Shown: positions 6,766-14,452 of the stretch, piece after piece
How positions within the stretch are numbered: position 1 is the stretch's first letter
How the letters are laid out: every line of letters starts with the position of its first letter
DNA from: Bordetella parapertussis
GTDB lineage: Bacteria; Pseudomonadota; Gammaproteobacteria; Burkholderiales; Burkholderiaceae_B
Direction: 5' to 3'
Assembly: GCA_945862495.1 (NCBI GenBank)
Contig: CAMAYM010000048.1
Coordinates: 1 to 19,280, forward strand
DNA length: 19,280 bases
Made by a program: the position numbers and the translations under genes
Notes under the pieces: model-generated
The model's input: the letters and a program-made list of their open reading frames with translations, nothing else
What the model was told of the DNA's origin: nothing
The model's database searches: none

Positions 6766-7793
6766 CCGTTCGTAGCAAGGTCCCAACGCGGACGGACATC
6801 AAAACCGTGTCGTTTGTCCGCTAAATCCACTAAGCCTTTTGAAATACGTTGCGCCGCCGCAAAGGCAATCATCGCACCGTTATCCGTGCATAGTTCTAAC
6901 GGTGGAAAAAAAGCCTCGGCCTTTCGTTTTTTCAAAGCAAGCGCCAATTTGCTACGTAACTGTCGATTGGCTCCGACGCCACCTGCCACCACCAGGCGCT
7001 TGAGACCTGTTTGATCGATAGCTAAAATTGACTTAGCAACCAGCACATCAACAATCGCTGCTTGCGTCGCCGCGGCGAGATCTGCGGCCAAGGTTTTACT
7101 AACGATGGCCTGGGTCTGCGCAGTTTTCAAACGCGTCAACACTGCCGTTTTGAGTCCACTAAAACTAAAGTCTAAATTTCCGCTGTGAAGCATAGGGCGA
7201 GGCAGTGCAATTGTCTCAGCATTGCCCTGGTCGGCTAAGTGCGCAAGAGCGGGACCTCCAGGATACCCTAGCCCTAGAAGTTTTGCCGTTTTATCAAACG
7301 CTTCACCCGCTGCATCATCCAGAGTTTCACCCAACAAGGTGTAACACCCCACATCATCGACACGCATCAGTTGCGTATGACCACCCGACACCAGTAACGC
7401 AACAAAGGGAAATTCGGGGCAAGGATCAGCAAGACGCGGTGAGAGTAAATGCCCCTCAAGATGATGAATCGCAATGGCAGGCAAATTGAGTGACCACGCC
7501 AGGGACTGCGCGACACTGGCCCCCACTAATAATGCACCCGCTAAGCCTGGTCCAGCGGTATACGCCACAGCGCCGACGTCCTGGAGTGTGAGGCCCGTGT
7601 CGGCTAATACGGCACGTGTGAGGGGGATGATGCGACGCACATGATCACGCGAGGCAAGTTCCGGTACGACTCCACCATATGCCGCATGCATCGCCACTTG
7701 CGTGTGCAGCGCATGGGCAAGCAAGCCTTTATCAGTGCACACGAGTGCGACGCCAGTCTCATCGCATGAACTTTCAAAACCAAGCACAATCAT
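6759..7793 (-). CDS. tsaD: tRNA N6-adenosine threonylcarbamoyltransferase TsaD
   Basis: TsaD (YgjD/Kae1) transfers the threonylcarbamoyl group onto A37 of tRNAs that read ANN codons, working with TsaB, TsaC and TsaE. It starts with the canonical MIVLGFESSCDETG, which places the start at 7793 although the frame is open 11 codons further. The metal-binding histidines are H111 and H115 (HHLEGH), and the ASKHA fold motifs VSGGHTQL (135-142), FSFSGLKTAV and VVAGGVGAN (268-276) are clear, with D304 in CTDNGAM. Length 344 aa is normal. It begins 7 bases after the ABC-F stop. GAGG lies 12 bases before the ATG, somewhat far, so coupling to the upstream gene is likely. Confidence 0.96.
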   Translation of the reverse strand: MIVLGFESSCDETGVALVCTDKGLLAHALHTQVAMHAAYGGVVPELASRDHVRRIIPLTRAVLADTGLTLQDVGAVAYTAGPGLAGALLVGASVAQSLAWSLNLPAIAIHHLEGHLLSPRLADPCPEFPFVALLVSGGHTQLMRVDDVGCYTLLGETLDDAAGEAFDKTAKLLGLGYPGGPALAHLADQGNAETIALPRPMLHSGNLDFSFSGLKTAVLTRLKTAQTQAIVSKTLAADLAAATQAAIVDVLVAKSILAIDQTGLKRLVVAGGVGANRQLRSKLALALKKRKAEAFFPPLELCTDNGAMIAFAAAQRISKGLVDLADKRHGFDVRPRWDLATNGS

Positions 7794-7800
7794 ACGGGCA

Positions 7801-9405
7801 TCAGTCCTCAATACCTTTTGAGGCAAGATATTCTTCGTAAGGCCCGCGATAATCAGTCACCTGACCCGTTGGCTGAATTTCCCAGATGCGCGTCGCGAGT
7901 GCAGAAACAAACTCTCGGTCATGAGACACAAAAAATAATGTACCTGGGAACTTGTCCAAAGCAAGCTGGAGCGACTCGATTGACTCCATATCGAGGTGAT
8001 TGGTCGGCTCGTCAAGCAACATCACGTTGTGTTTTTTGAGCATTAAGCGACCAAAGGTCATACGATTTTTTTCACCACCCGACAATACAGGGGGTGCTTT
8101 AGGTAAATCGTCTGCAGAGAACAATAAACGACCCAAAATAGATCGAATAGATTGATCGTCATCAGAGGGTTGGCGATAATGCGTCATCCACTCGAAGAGG
8201 TTACTGTCTTTATCCGTAAAAAGCTCAGAGACATCTTGCGCCATATACCCCAAGTCGGCATTTTCTGACCACTTTACGGTCCCACGATCTGGTGCTAAGT
8301 CAAGCGCCAACATACGTAATAGCGTGGTTTTACCCGCACCGTTTGCGCCAATAATGGCAATTTTTTCACCTGCTTCTACCATTGAAGAAAACGGACGAAT
8401 GACGGGCGCATCAAAACTCTTTTCAACAGACTCAAGCGTGACCGCCTGGCGATGAAGCATTTTAAGTTGCTCAAACCGAATGAAGGGGTTTTGACGGGAT
8501 GAGGGCTTAACCTCGATCTGCGCCGACTTGAGGCGATCGATTTGCTTAAGTCGTGAAGTTGCCTGACGTGCCTTGGATTTGTTCGCAGAGAAGCGACGGA
8601 CAAAATCCTGCAATTCACTGACGCGTTCTTTCGCTTTAGCGTTGGCATTGGATACGCGCTCACGCGCTTGCGTGGAGGCCAACATGTAATCATCGTAATT
8701 ACCCGGATAGACACGTAATTCACCGAAATCCAAGTCTGCCATGTGCGTGCAAACTTGATTTAAAAAGTGACGATCGTGACTAATAATAATCATCGTACTT
8801 TGGTAGCCGTTGAGCACATTTTCTAACCAACGAATTGTATTGATATCCAAGTTGTTGGTTGGCTCATCCAGTAACAATACATCGGGATTTGAAAAAAGCG
8901 CCTGGGCCAAGAGCACCCGTAGCTTCCATCCCGGTGCAATTTCTCGCATCGGTTGTTGGTGCTGTTCGACTGGAAACTCAAGTCCAAGCAGGAGTTCACC
9001 TGCACGTGCCTCAGCGGTGTAACCATCGTACTCAGCAAATTTTGCCTCGAGGTCTGCGGCGCGCATGTAGTCTTCGTCTGTAGCATCCGCATTGGCATAA
9101 ATTGCATCACGTTGCGACATGGCTTCCCACATTTCAGTGTGCCCCATAAGGACAACATCCAATACGCGGAAGTCCTCAAAAGCAAACTGATCTTGGCGCA
9201 ACTTGCCTAAACGTAAGCCTGGCTCAAGGTGCACATTGCCTGCAGTAGATTCCAGATCACGACCAATAATTTTCATCAGCGTGGACTTGCCAGAGCCGTT
9301 GGCGCCAATCAGACCATAGCGGTTGCCCTCCCCAAACTTGACGTTGACGTTTTCAAAGAGGGGCTTAGGTCCGAATTGTATGGCTAGGTTTGAAGCTGTT
9401 ATCAC
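7801..9405 (-). CDS. ybiT: ABC-F family ATPase, YbiT type
   Basis: This is a soluble protein with two ABC domains and no membrane segment, of the ABC-F family that acts on the ribosome's E/P sites during translation. It looks orthologous to E. coli YbiT throughout. Walker A motifs are GANGSGKST (34-42) and GANGAGKTT (353-361); Walker B motifs are DEPTNNLD (180-187) and DEPTNHLD (465-472). The second domain has the normal signature LSGGEKNRM (441-449); the first has APGWKLR (157-163), a known feature of YbiT. The inter-domain linker runs about residues 240-310. The start is GTG at 9405: an in-frame stop lies just upstream, and no Shine-Dalgarno sequence is visible. The exact translational role of YbiT is not settled. 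Confidence 0.93.
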   Translation of the reverse strand: MITASNLAIQFGPKPLFENVNVKFGEGNRYGLIGANGSGKSTLMKIIGRDLESTAGNVHLEPGLRLGKLRQDQFAFEDFRVLDVVLMGHTEMWEAMSQRDAIYANADATDEDYMRAADLEAKFAEYDGYTAEARAGELLLGLEFPVEQHQQPMREIAPGWKLRVLLAQALFSNPDVLLLDEPTNNLDINTIRWLENVLNGYQSTMIIISHDRHFLNQVCTHMADLDFGELRVYPGNYDDYMLASTQARERVSNANAKAKERVSELQDFVRRFSANKSKARQATSRLKQIDRLKSAQIEVKPSSRQNPFIRFEQLKMLHRQAVTLESVEKSFDAPVIRPFSSMVEAGEKIAIIGANGAGKTTLLRMLALDLAPDRGTVKWSENADLGYMAQDVSELFTDKDSNLFEWMTHYRQPSDDDQSIRSILGRLLFSADDLPKAPPVLSGGEKNRMTFGRLMLKKHNVMLLDEPTNHLDMESIESLQLALDKFPGTLFFVSHDREFVSALATRIWEIQPTGQVTDYRGPYEEYLASKGIED

Positions 9406-9558
9406 GTTAGGCTACTTTAGTAAATGATGGAGTTACATCTTGATAGATATGTTTTCAGTGTAACAACACGGGCAAAACCACCCTTTTTAATTTCTTCGTA
9501 CCTATCATGCGCAGGGTCAGCTACCAAGCTGAACGCATTGAAACAATACGAGGAGAAA
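9406..9558. promoter_or_regulatory. Divergent region between the ABC-F gene and the symporter
   Basis: About 150 bases separate the two divergent starts. TCAGCT (9517-9522) and AGCTGA (9527-9532) form a 6-bp hairpin with a 4-base loop, 18 bases before the symporter's Shine-Dalgarno sequence. TATCAT near 9503-9508 might serve as a -10 box, without a good -35. The frame of the symporter is open through this region from 9424, but I regard it as leader. Confidence 0.35.
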
Positions 9559-10902
9559 ATGTTGGAACAACTCACTATTTTATTTCATACCCTTGGCGGA
9601 ATCGTTTGGGGCCCTATTCTTTTGGTTTTACTCGTAGGAACAGGGGTATATCTGACCATCAGGCTTGGCGCGCTACAAATCCGCCTCTTGCCGGCTGCGC
9701 TGGCAATGGCCTTCTCAAGGGGTAAAAATCCGAACTTACCAGGGGACATCTCCCAGTTTCAATCACTGATGACGGCATTGGCCGCCACAATTGGAACAGG
9801 AAATATCGCGGGTGTCGCGACTGCCGTCGTACTTGGCGGTCCAGGTGCGCTGTTTTGGATGTGGGTGAGTGCCTTTTTCGGTATGGCCACCAAATACGCT
9901 GAGGGACTACTCGCAGTAAAGTACAGAGTTCAAGAGTCAGACGGTTCAATGTCGGGGGGGCCGATGTATTACATCTCCCTCGGTTTAAAAATGAAGTGGC
10001 TCGGCATGATGTTTGCCGTATTTGGTATGGTGGCGGCCTTGGGGACAGGCGCGTCCGTACAGTCAAACTCCTTGGCGCAGTCAATGCTATCGACATTTGG
10101 CGTGTCTGGATGGTTGACGGGTATTGTATTGACCTCTATTACAGCCCTCGTCATTTTGGGTGGGATCAAAAGTATCGGTCGCGTCACCGCCGTCATTGTG
10201 CCTTTTATGTCAGCGGTCTATCTGTTGGGTGGACTAGCCGTGATTTTGACAAACATTGAAGGTCTCTGGCCAGCGTTGTGCCTGATCATGACGGATGCTT
10301 TTACAGGTGCTGCTGTCGCGGGCGGTGCGCTCGGGACGATGATTCGCTATGGCGTCGCTCGCGGAGTATTTTCTAACGAAGCGGGACTCGGTACAGCCCC
10401 TATCGCTGCCGCTGCGGCAAAAACAGATCAACCGGTCAAACAAGCACTCGTCTCAATGACCGGTACATTTATCGATACGATTATTGTGTGCTCCATTACA
10501 GGCATCGTTTTAGTGATGGGTGGACAATTTACCTCTGGTGTCACAGGTGCTGCGCTGACCGCACAAACGTTTGACGCCATGCTGCCAGGGCCCGGAGGAT
10601 GGATCGTCACGATTGGATTGATATTCTTTGCCTACTCCACAATATTAGGCTGGAGCTATTACGGCGAGAAATGCGCGCAATACGCCTTAGGTAAACGTAT
10701 TATCTTGCCCTATCGTTGCCTCTACACAGGCTTTGTCATGATCGGGACGGTCGTGTCACTTGATCTCGTCTGGGCAGTGTCAGATGTAGTCAACGGTCTA
10801 ATGGCTTTTCCTAACCTGGTTGGTATTCTGCTCTTGTCTGGCGTCGTGATCAAAGAAACACAGGCCTATCTGGCGGATGAGAAAAATAGATCTGAGAAAT
10901 AA
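9559..10902 (+). CDS. Alanine/glycine:cation symporter (AGCS) family protein
   Basis: This inner-membrane transporter takes up alanine or glycine with Na+ or H+. It is 447 aa and strongly hydrophobic from residue 14 onward. The family signature GTGNIAGVATAVVLGGPG (79-96) continues into ALFWMW, and SGGPMYYISLG (132-142) and FSNEAGLGTAPIAAAAAKT are also typical of the family. The start at 9559 is chosen because AGGAG (9551-9555) lies directly upstream in the sequence CGAGGAGAAAATG; the open frame upstream from 9424 encodes nothing like the family. The substrate cannot be told from sequence; alanine is the default. It converges on ldcA with 12 bases between the stop codons. Confidence 0.93.
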   Translation: MLEQLTILFHTLGGIVWGPILLVLLVGTGVYLTIRLGALQIRLLPAALAMAFSRGKNPNLPGDISQFQSLMTALAATIGTGNIAGVATAVVLGGPGALFWMWVSAFFGMATKYAEGLLAVKYRVQESDGSMSGGPMYYISLGLKMKWLGMMFAVFGMVAALGTGASVQSNSLAQSMLSTFGVSGWLTGIVLTSITALVILGGIKSIGRVTAVIVPFMSAVYLLGGLAVILTNIEGLWPALCLIMTDAFTGAAVAGGALGTMIRYGVARGVFSNEAGLGTAPIAAAAAKTDQPVKQALVSMTGTFIDTIIVCSITGIVLVMGGQFTSGVTGAALTAQTFDAMLPGPGGWIVTIGLIFFAYSTILGWSYYGEKCAQYALGKRIILPYRCLYTGFVMIGTVVSLDLVWAVSDVVNGLMAFPNLVGILLLSGVVIKETQAYLADEKNRSEK

Positions 10903-10917
10903 ATCTATAAAGATTTA
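10900..10917. terminator. AT-rich hairpin at the symporter/ldcA junction
   Basis: TAAATCT (10900-10906) and AGATTTA (10911-10917) form a 7-bp stem with a 4-base loop that contains both stop codons. It has no GC-rich stem and no U-run, so it is at best a weak bidirectional terminator or a barrier against exonucleases. Confidence 0.25.
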
Positions 10918-11868
10918 AATTTCGTCTGGATGTTCATCTAGCACTAAGTGGGCGATACCATCTTCGGTGGCAACGCCCACTTTTGCTCCAATGGGTAAGG
11001 TCACTTTCATCGGAGTGTGCCCATAAGGAAGACCCGGAATAATGGGAATCTTAACTGTTTGCTTAATAAAATCGATGGCAGCATTCAGATCGTACCCACG
11101 ATCATGTGCAGCGAGTTTGTACTCTGTAAAACCACCCAGCATCAATGCCTTTTGCTTGCCTAAAATGCCCGCTTGGGCAAGTTGATTGAGCATACGCTCG
11201 ATGCGATACGGATGCTCTCCTACATCTTCGACAAATAAAATGCCACCTTTGATTTTTGGCATATAAGGTGTCCCGATCAAGGCGGTGATCATTGCCAGGT
11301 TGCCACCCCACAGCACGCCACGACAATCAACCGAATCCGCTTTGGGTGACTCGAAACTCAGGATCTCGAGCTCGCCACGCATGACCTCACCAAAAATCTC
11401 AGTGGTCAGAATTTCTGTTTTAACTGCACCAAAGTCGTAACACGCTGTCGGCCCTGCATAACTTACCAACCCTGTTTTGGCTAAATACGCCAAATTAAAG
11501 GCTGTAAAGTCGCTTTGACCAACAAATCTTTTGCCAGAGTTTCCTAAAGCGTTCCAATCCAAGTGAGGTAGCAGTCGAGTTAGACCATAGCCACCCCGTG
11601 AAGCCATAACAATTGTAAGCTTCTGCTTGATCGCACGTGTAAAAGCAGCGAGTCTTTGCGTATCAGTTCCCGCAAAACGCTGTGAACACGCTAGCACGTT
11701 GCGATCCAGTGCCACTTTAAATCCCATCTTTTCAAGACGTTGAACGCCTCTCTTGAGCACTTTTGCCTCTGCAATTGCACTTGAGGGACTCATAATGTAA
11801 ATACCATTATGGCCTACATTGGAGGCTGGCTTAACAGGGGATTGATTAATAGCAGGACTACGACTCAT
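10915..11868 (-). CDS. ldcA: LD-carboxypeptidase (muramoyltetrapeptide carboxypeptidase, S66 family)
   Basis: S66 enzymes remove the terminal D-Ala from the tetrapeptide of recycled cell-wall fragments in the cytosol. The Ser-Glu-His triad can be placed: nucleophile S119 in VGQSDFTAF, Glu in FVEDVGEHPYRIERML (E214), and H284 in GLPYGHTP. RGGYGLTRLL (91-100) is the usual oxyanion region. The start at 11868 is preferred: AGGA lies 8 bases upstream and it overlaps the tadA stop by 11 bases. The frame is open 24 codons further, but that would lie deep inside tadA. There is no signal peptide, as expected for a cytosolic recycling enzyme. The 317-aa length is normal. Confidence 0.93.
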   Translation of the reverse strand: MSRSPAINQSPVKPASNVGHNGIYIMSPSSAIAEAKVLKRGVQRLEKMGFKVALDRNVLACSQRFAGTDTQRLAAFTRAIKQKLTIVMASRGGYGLTRLLPHLDWNALGNSGKRFVGQSDFTAFNLAYLAKTGLVSYAGPTACYDFGAVKTEILTTEIFGEVMRGELEILSFESPKADSVDCRGVLWGGNLAMITALIGTPYMPKIKGGILFVEDVGEHPYRIERMLNQLAQAGILGKQKALMLGGFTEYKLAAHDRGYDLNAAIDFIKQTVKIPIIPGLPYGHTPMKVTLPIGAKVGVATEDGIAHLVLDEHPDEI

Positions 11869-12337
11869 TGTTGCTTTCCTTGTTGCGGCGAAGTCGAAAG
11901 AAAGTCCGAAGCGTCTCGCCGCATATTTGCTCAAGCACACCTCCCGTCACTTCTGTGTGATGGTTCAGGCGCGACTCTTGAGGTAAATTAATCACACTGC
12001 CACAGGCGCCTGTTTTAGGGTCTGCGGCTCCAAATACTACGCGCGCCAAACGGGCGTGCATGATGGCTCCCATGCACATGGCACAGGGTTCAAGCGTCAC
12101 ATACAGCGTGGCGCCAGGGATTCTGTAATTGCTTAAATGTTTGGCGGCAGCACGGAGGGCCACAACTTCGGCGTGACCAGTGGGGTCATGATCCTGAATG
12201 GTTCGGTTAAAGCCAGTCCCGATGATTGTTCCAGCGTGATCAACTATCACGGCGCCCACAGGGACCTCACCCAACTTTTGTGCATGAAGTGCTTGCTCTA
12301 ATGCAAGCTGCATACGCGATTCATCCACGATAAACAC
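11858..12337 (-). CDS. tadA: tRNA-specific adenosine deaminase TadA
   Basis: TadA deaminates the wobble adenosine of tRNA-Arg(ACG) to inosine and is usually essential. The zinc site is H55 in GHAEVVALR, with the catalytic E57, and C85 and C88 in PCAMC. The length of 159 aa is normal. The start is GTG at 12337, overlapping the end of the HAD gene by 17 bases; a later ATG at 12313 exists, but residues before it still align with the family's first helix. The downstream ldcA overlaps its stop, so the three genes HAD-tadA-ldcA are probably translationally coupled. Confidence 0.95.
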   Translation of the reverse strand: MFIVDESRMQLALEQALHAQKLGEVPVGAVIVDHAGTIIGTGFNRTIQDHDPTGHAEVVALRAAAKHLSNYRIPGATLYVTLEPCAMCMGAIMHARLARVVFGAADPKTGACGSVINLPQESRLNHHTEVTGGVLEQICGETLRTFFRLRRNKESNNES

Positions 12338-13166
12338 GAGATTTCAATGCAATCCTGCCAGCCAAGCTTGTCAGCGCTTCTTCAAGCCATTGGTAGAGCT
12401 CTGCATCATCATCATAGCGAGCCTGATTCAAATTGGAGACACGACCATCCTCGATAAATCCCCAAGCACGACTGCGTTTATCGCGATGTTTTGGATCCCA
12501 GACGCCGAACGCAAAACCACCTGAACTTCGGATCAAGGAAAAACAAGGAATATCGGTGTAGCCATCACCGACAAACACCATTTGATCAAAGGGTACCCGC
12601 AACCGGTCTTCGGGAATCTTACGATTGACCTCAAATGGCTTACCCAGGTAAGCAGGTCCAACAATCCCTTTTTGGATATGAAACAGATAGCGTGTTTTAT
12701 CCGTGAAACTCACGACTCGACGTGGAAAGGAAATCCCACCCTCTTGGTCATAAATAAACTCTGAGGCCCAGATCGCCGTAAATTCGTGAGCGATACGCGT
12801 GTGACGCACAACGTCACCGATTCCACTAGAAATCAAATAAAACTCGAGTTGAACCTGAGGGTGCACTTGTCTGACTTGCTCACGTAGTCGTCGAAACAGT
12901 GATTCCACACCAGTGTGTAAAGGCAAGGCTTGGCCCCAGGCCTTCAGACGTTCTTGCGTAATATTGCCGTGATTTCCTTCTTGGGATAAGGCAATCATTT
13001 CATGCAAATAGGCGGGCACAGGATCCCAATCTTTTGCAAGAAGTGGATCGACACGCCCAGACCAAAACTGTTGGGTATCCACACCGATACTCTCAAGAAA
13101 GCCGGAGGTGCTATCTGGAGCAAGCGTGTCGTCAAAGTCGAAAATAAGCGCGATTACATCTGACAT
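12321..13166 (-). CDS. HAD-superfamily phosphatase of unknown substrate
   Basis: This 281-aa cytosolic protein has all four HAD motifs: motif I FDFDDTL (D10 nucleophile, D12), motif II LISSG (111-115), motif III K157 in SFTDKTRYLF, and motif IV VGDGYTDIP (D201, D205). The layout resembles phosphoserine phosphatase-type enzymes with a helical cap at about 20-100. The long insert between motifs II and IV and the C-terminal helix fit no named enzyme I know, so the substrate is left open. The sequence GGAAAG precedes the ATG by 7 bases. It lies 53 bases after the Tgl-like gene and overlaps tadA. Confidence 0.88.
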   Translation of the reverse strand: MSDVIALIFDFDDTLAPDSTSGFLESIGVDTQQFWSGRVDPLLAKDWDPVPAYLHEMIALSQEGNHGNITQERLKAWGQALPLHTGVESLFRRLREQVRQVHPQVQLEFYLISSGIGDVVRHTRIAHEFTAIWASEFIYDQEGGISFPRRVVSFTDKTRYLFHIQKGIVGPAYLGKPFEVNRKIPEDRLRVPFDQMVFVGDGYTDIPCFSLIRSSGGFAFGVWDPKHRDKRSRAWGFIEDGRVSNLNQARYDDDAELYQWLEEALTSLAGRIALKSRVYRG

Positions 13167-13205
13167 CGTTGTCTTTCCAGCGGTTCGATACAGTGCAATT
13201 GTAGC

Positions 13206-13240
13206 GATCTTGCTCCTTTCTAGCTGCCTAAAGCAAGATC
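13206..13240 (-). other. 9-bp inverted repeat at the Tgl-like/HAD junction
   Basis: GATCTTGCT (13206-13214) and AGCAAGATC (13232-13240) are perfect inverted repeats with a 17-base loop that contains the stop codon of the upstream gene (13220-13222). No U-run follows on either strand, so a classical terminator is unlikely. It may act as an mRNA processing or stability hairpin between the two genes. Confidence 0.5.
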
Positions 13241-14365
13241 AGAGGTGTTTGGACAGACCCAGCGCACAACATCACGCGACGCATCAATACACCCACCCTC
13301 CTGATAAACCCCCCTGATATCCCGATAACGCATCATTCTTTCCACGATGCGGTTTGTTTCGGCTGATGATTTTTTAGTTTCGTTGACCTTTTCCCGAACA
13401 ATATCCTCGTTCATTTTGAGCTCACCCGCTGCGTCGTAAAAGACACCATCACGCCAGTGGTAAATCTCAAGACATTTATCCGTCAATTTGAAGGGCTTGG
13501 CACGCTCCCATAAATTGCAAAACTCATCACTGCCGTGATATACAACCCACGATCCCTCAAAACCCTCTACATCTGCAGAGTGGCTATCAGGATTGCGAAA
13601 CCACAGACGACAACCAGGGGTATAAAACTGCATAGGCAGCGGATGATCTAACGTCCCGACTTCATAAATGAACGCATCGTTAAAGTCATCTGCCAGTAGC
13701 GCCCGAGTCTGCCACTGTTTCTGAAGGGTTGTATAAAGCGCAGGATTATTCAACTTGAGCTCTTGCGCAATCGAAAGCAGCATAATGTACTCGGCTGCTC
13801 GTCCACATGAAAACGTATAGAGCTGCTGTCCTGACACCTCAGGTTGAGTTGTTTTAATCAAGGCCTCAACCATATCAACGCCCGGTTTTAATAAAAATCC
13901 TTTGCCTTCGACGTACGTCCAGCACTCTTTTGGACGCTCATATCCGTCAGGGTTAAAGGCCAGCTCAGTTCGCCGAGCCGCATCTACTGCAAAGTGACGG
14001 ACACGCACTGCGGCCTTAAGCTCAGCAACCGAGGGAAAACAATACGCGATAGGGGAACGTGCCAGACAAAGTAAAATTTCTAGGTCTAAGTGCTCAGGTT
14101 GATGGAGAGTATCTAATCCGAGTTTTTCACATAGGTTCAGCGTGTTGTAGTCAGGAGTTAGTGCATGCAATTCTGGCGAAGCCGTCACGTGAACAACCGT
14201 CTGTCCTTGGTACGAAACGAGTGCAATATTGAGGTAAGCTTGTGCTCCAAGAGCTTGCCTCCAGCTGGTGATTTCAGAAGCCGCGAGTTTTGCGAGCTGT
14301 TCTTGTTCGAACAACACACAGATACCCTCAAGTGCCTCTATCTTATGTTTTGAATAATCAGCCAT
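13220..14365 (-). CDS. Uncharacterised protein related to protein-glutamine gamma-glutamyltransferase Tgl
   Basis: The 381-aa product has no signal peptide or membrane segment. Residues about 104-300 resemble, from memory, the Bacillus spore-coat transglutaminase Tgl. SPIAYCFPSVAELKAAVRVR (104-123) matches its N-terminal helix segment. LYTFSCGRAAEYIMLL (182-197) matches the region around the catalytic Cys, giving C187. GCRLWFRNPD (251-260) matches GDCLYFKNPE, and EGSWVVYHGSDEF (270-282) matches the following strand. In that alignment the Tgl acid Glu falls on S272 and the catalytic His on L285, so the triad looks incomplete. The N-terminal 100 residues and C-terminal 80 residues are extra. 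It probably heads the HAD-tadA-ldcA run. Fold is moderately sure; activity is unknown. Confidence 0.55.
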   Translation of the reverse strand: MADYSKHKIEALEGICVLFEQEQLAKLAASEITSWRQALGAQAYLNIALVSYQGQTVVHVTASPELHALTPDYNTLNLCEKLGLDTLHQPEHLDLEILLCLARSPIAYCFPSVAELKAAVRVRHFAVDAARRTELAFNPDGYERPKECWTYVEGKGFLLKPGVDMVEALIKTTQPEVSGQQLYTFSCGRAAEYIMLLSIAQELKLNNPALYTTLQKQWQTRALLADDFNDAFIYEVGTLDHPLPMQFYTPGCRLWFRNPDSHSADVEGFEGSWVVYHGSDEFCNLWERAKPFKLTDKCLEIYHWRDGVFYDAAGELKMNEDIVREKVNETKKSSAETNRIVERMMRYRDIRGVYQEGGCIDASRDVVRWVCPNTSDLALGS

Positions 14366-14452
14366 TGAGATAAAGAGTTCCTAAGTTAAACCTTTATTCG
14401 ACATAAACATGCCTGAATAAGCACTTTATGTCATAGACCTACTCTATGTCGA
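14366..14452. promoter_or_regulatory. Divergent promoter region with three GACATA half-sites
   Basis: The 80 bases between the divergent starts, and the first codons of the methyltransferase gene, hold the word TCGACATA (14398-14405) and its complement TATGTCGA (14445-14452, over the ATG), plus GACATAAA (14400-14407) and its complement TTTATGTC (14425-14432). These may be repressor half-sites or alternative RNA hairpin arms. No Shine-Dalgarno sequence precedes the methyltransferase ATG, and no clear -35/-10 pair is seen. Confidence 0.4.

Noticed and set aside
8823..9185. Long open frames overlapping the ABC-F gene in other frames
   Set aside because: They are shadows of a well-conserved gene; their products are rich in odd Met, Trp and Arg patterns and match no family.
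9424..9558. N-terminal 45-residue extension of the symporter
   Set aside because: A strong Shine-Dalgarno sequence sits just before the ATG at 9559, and the extension has no family similarity.
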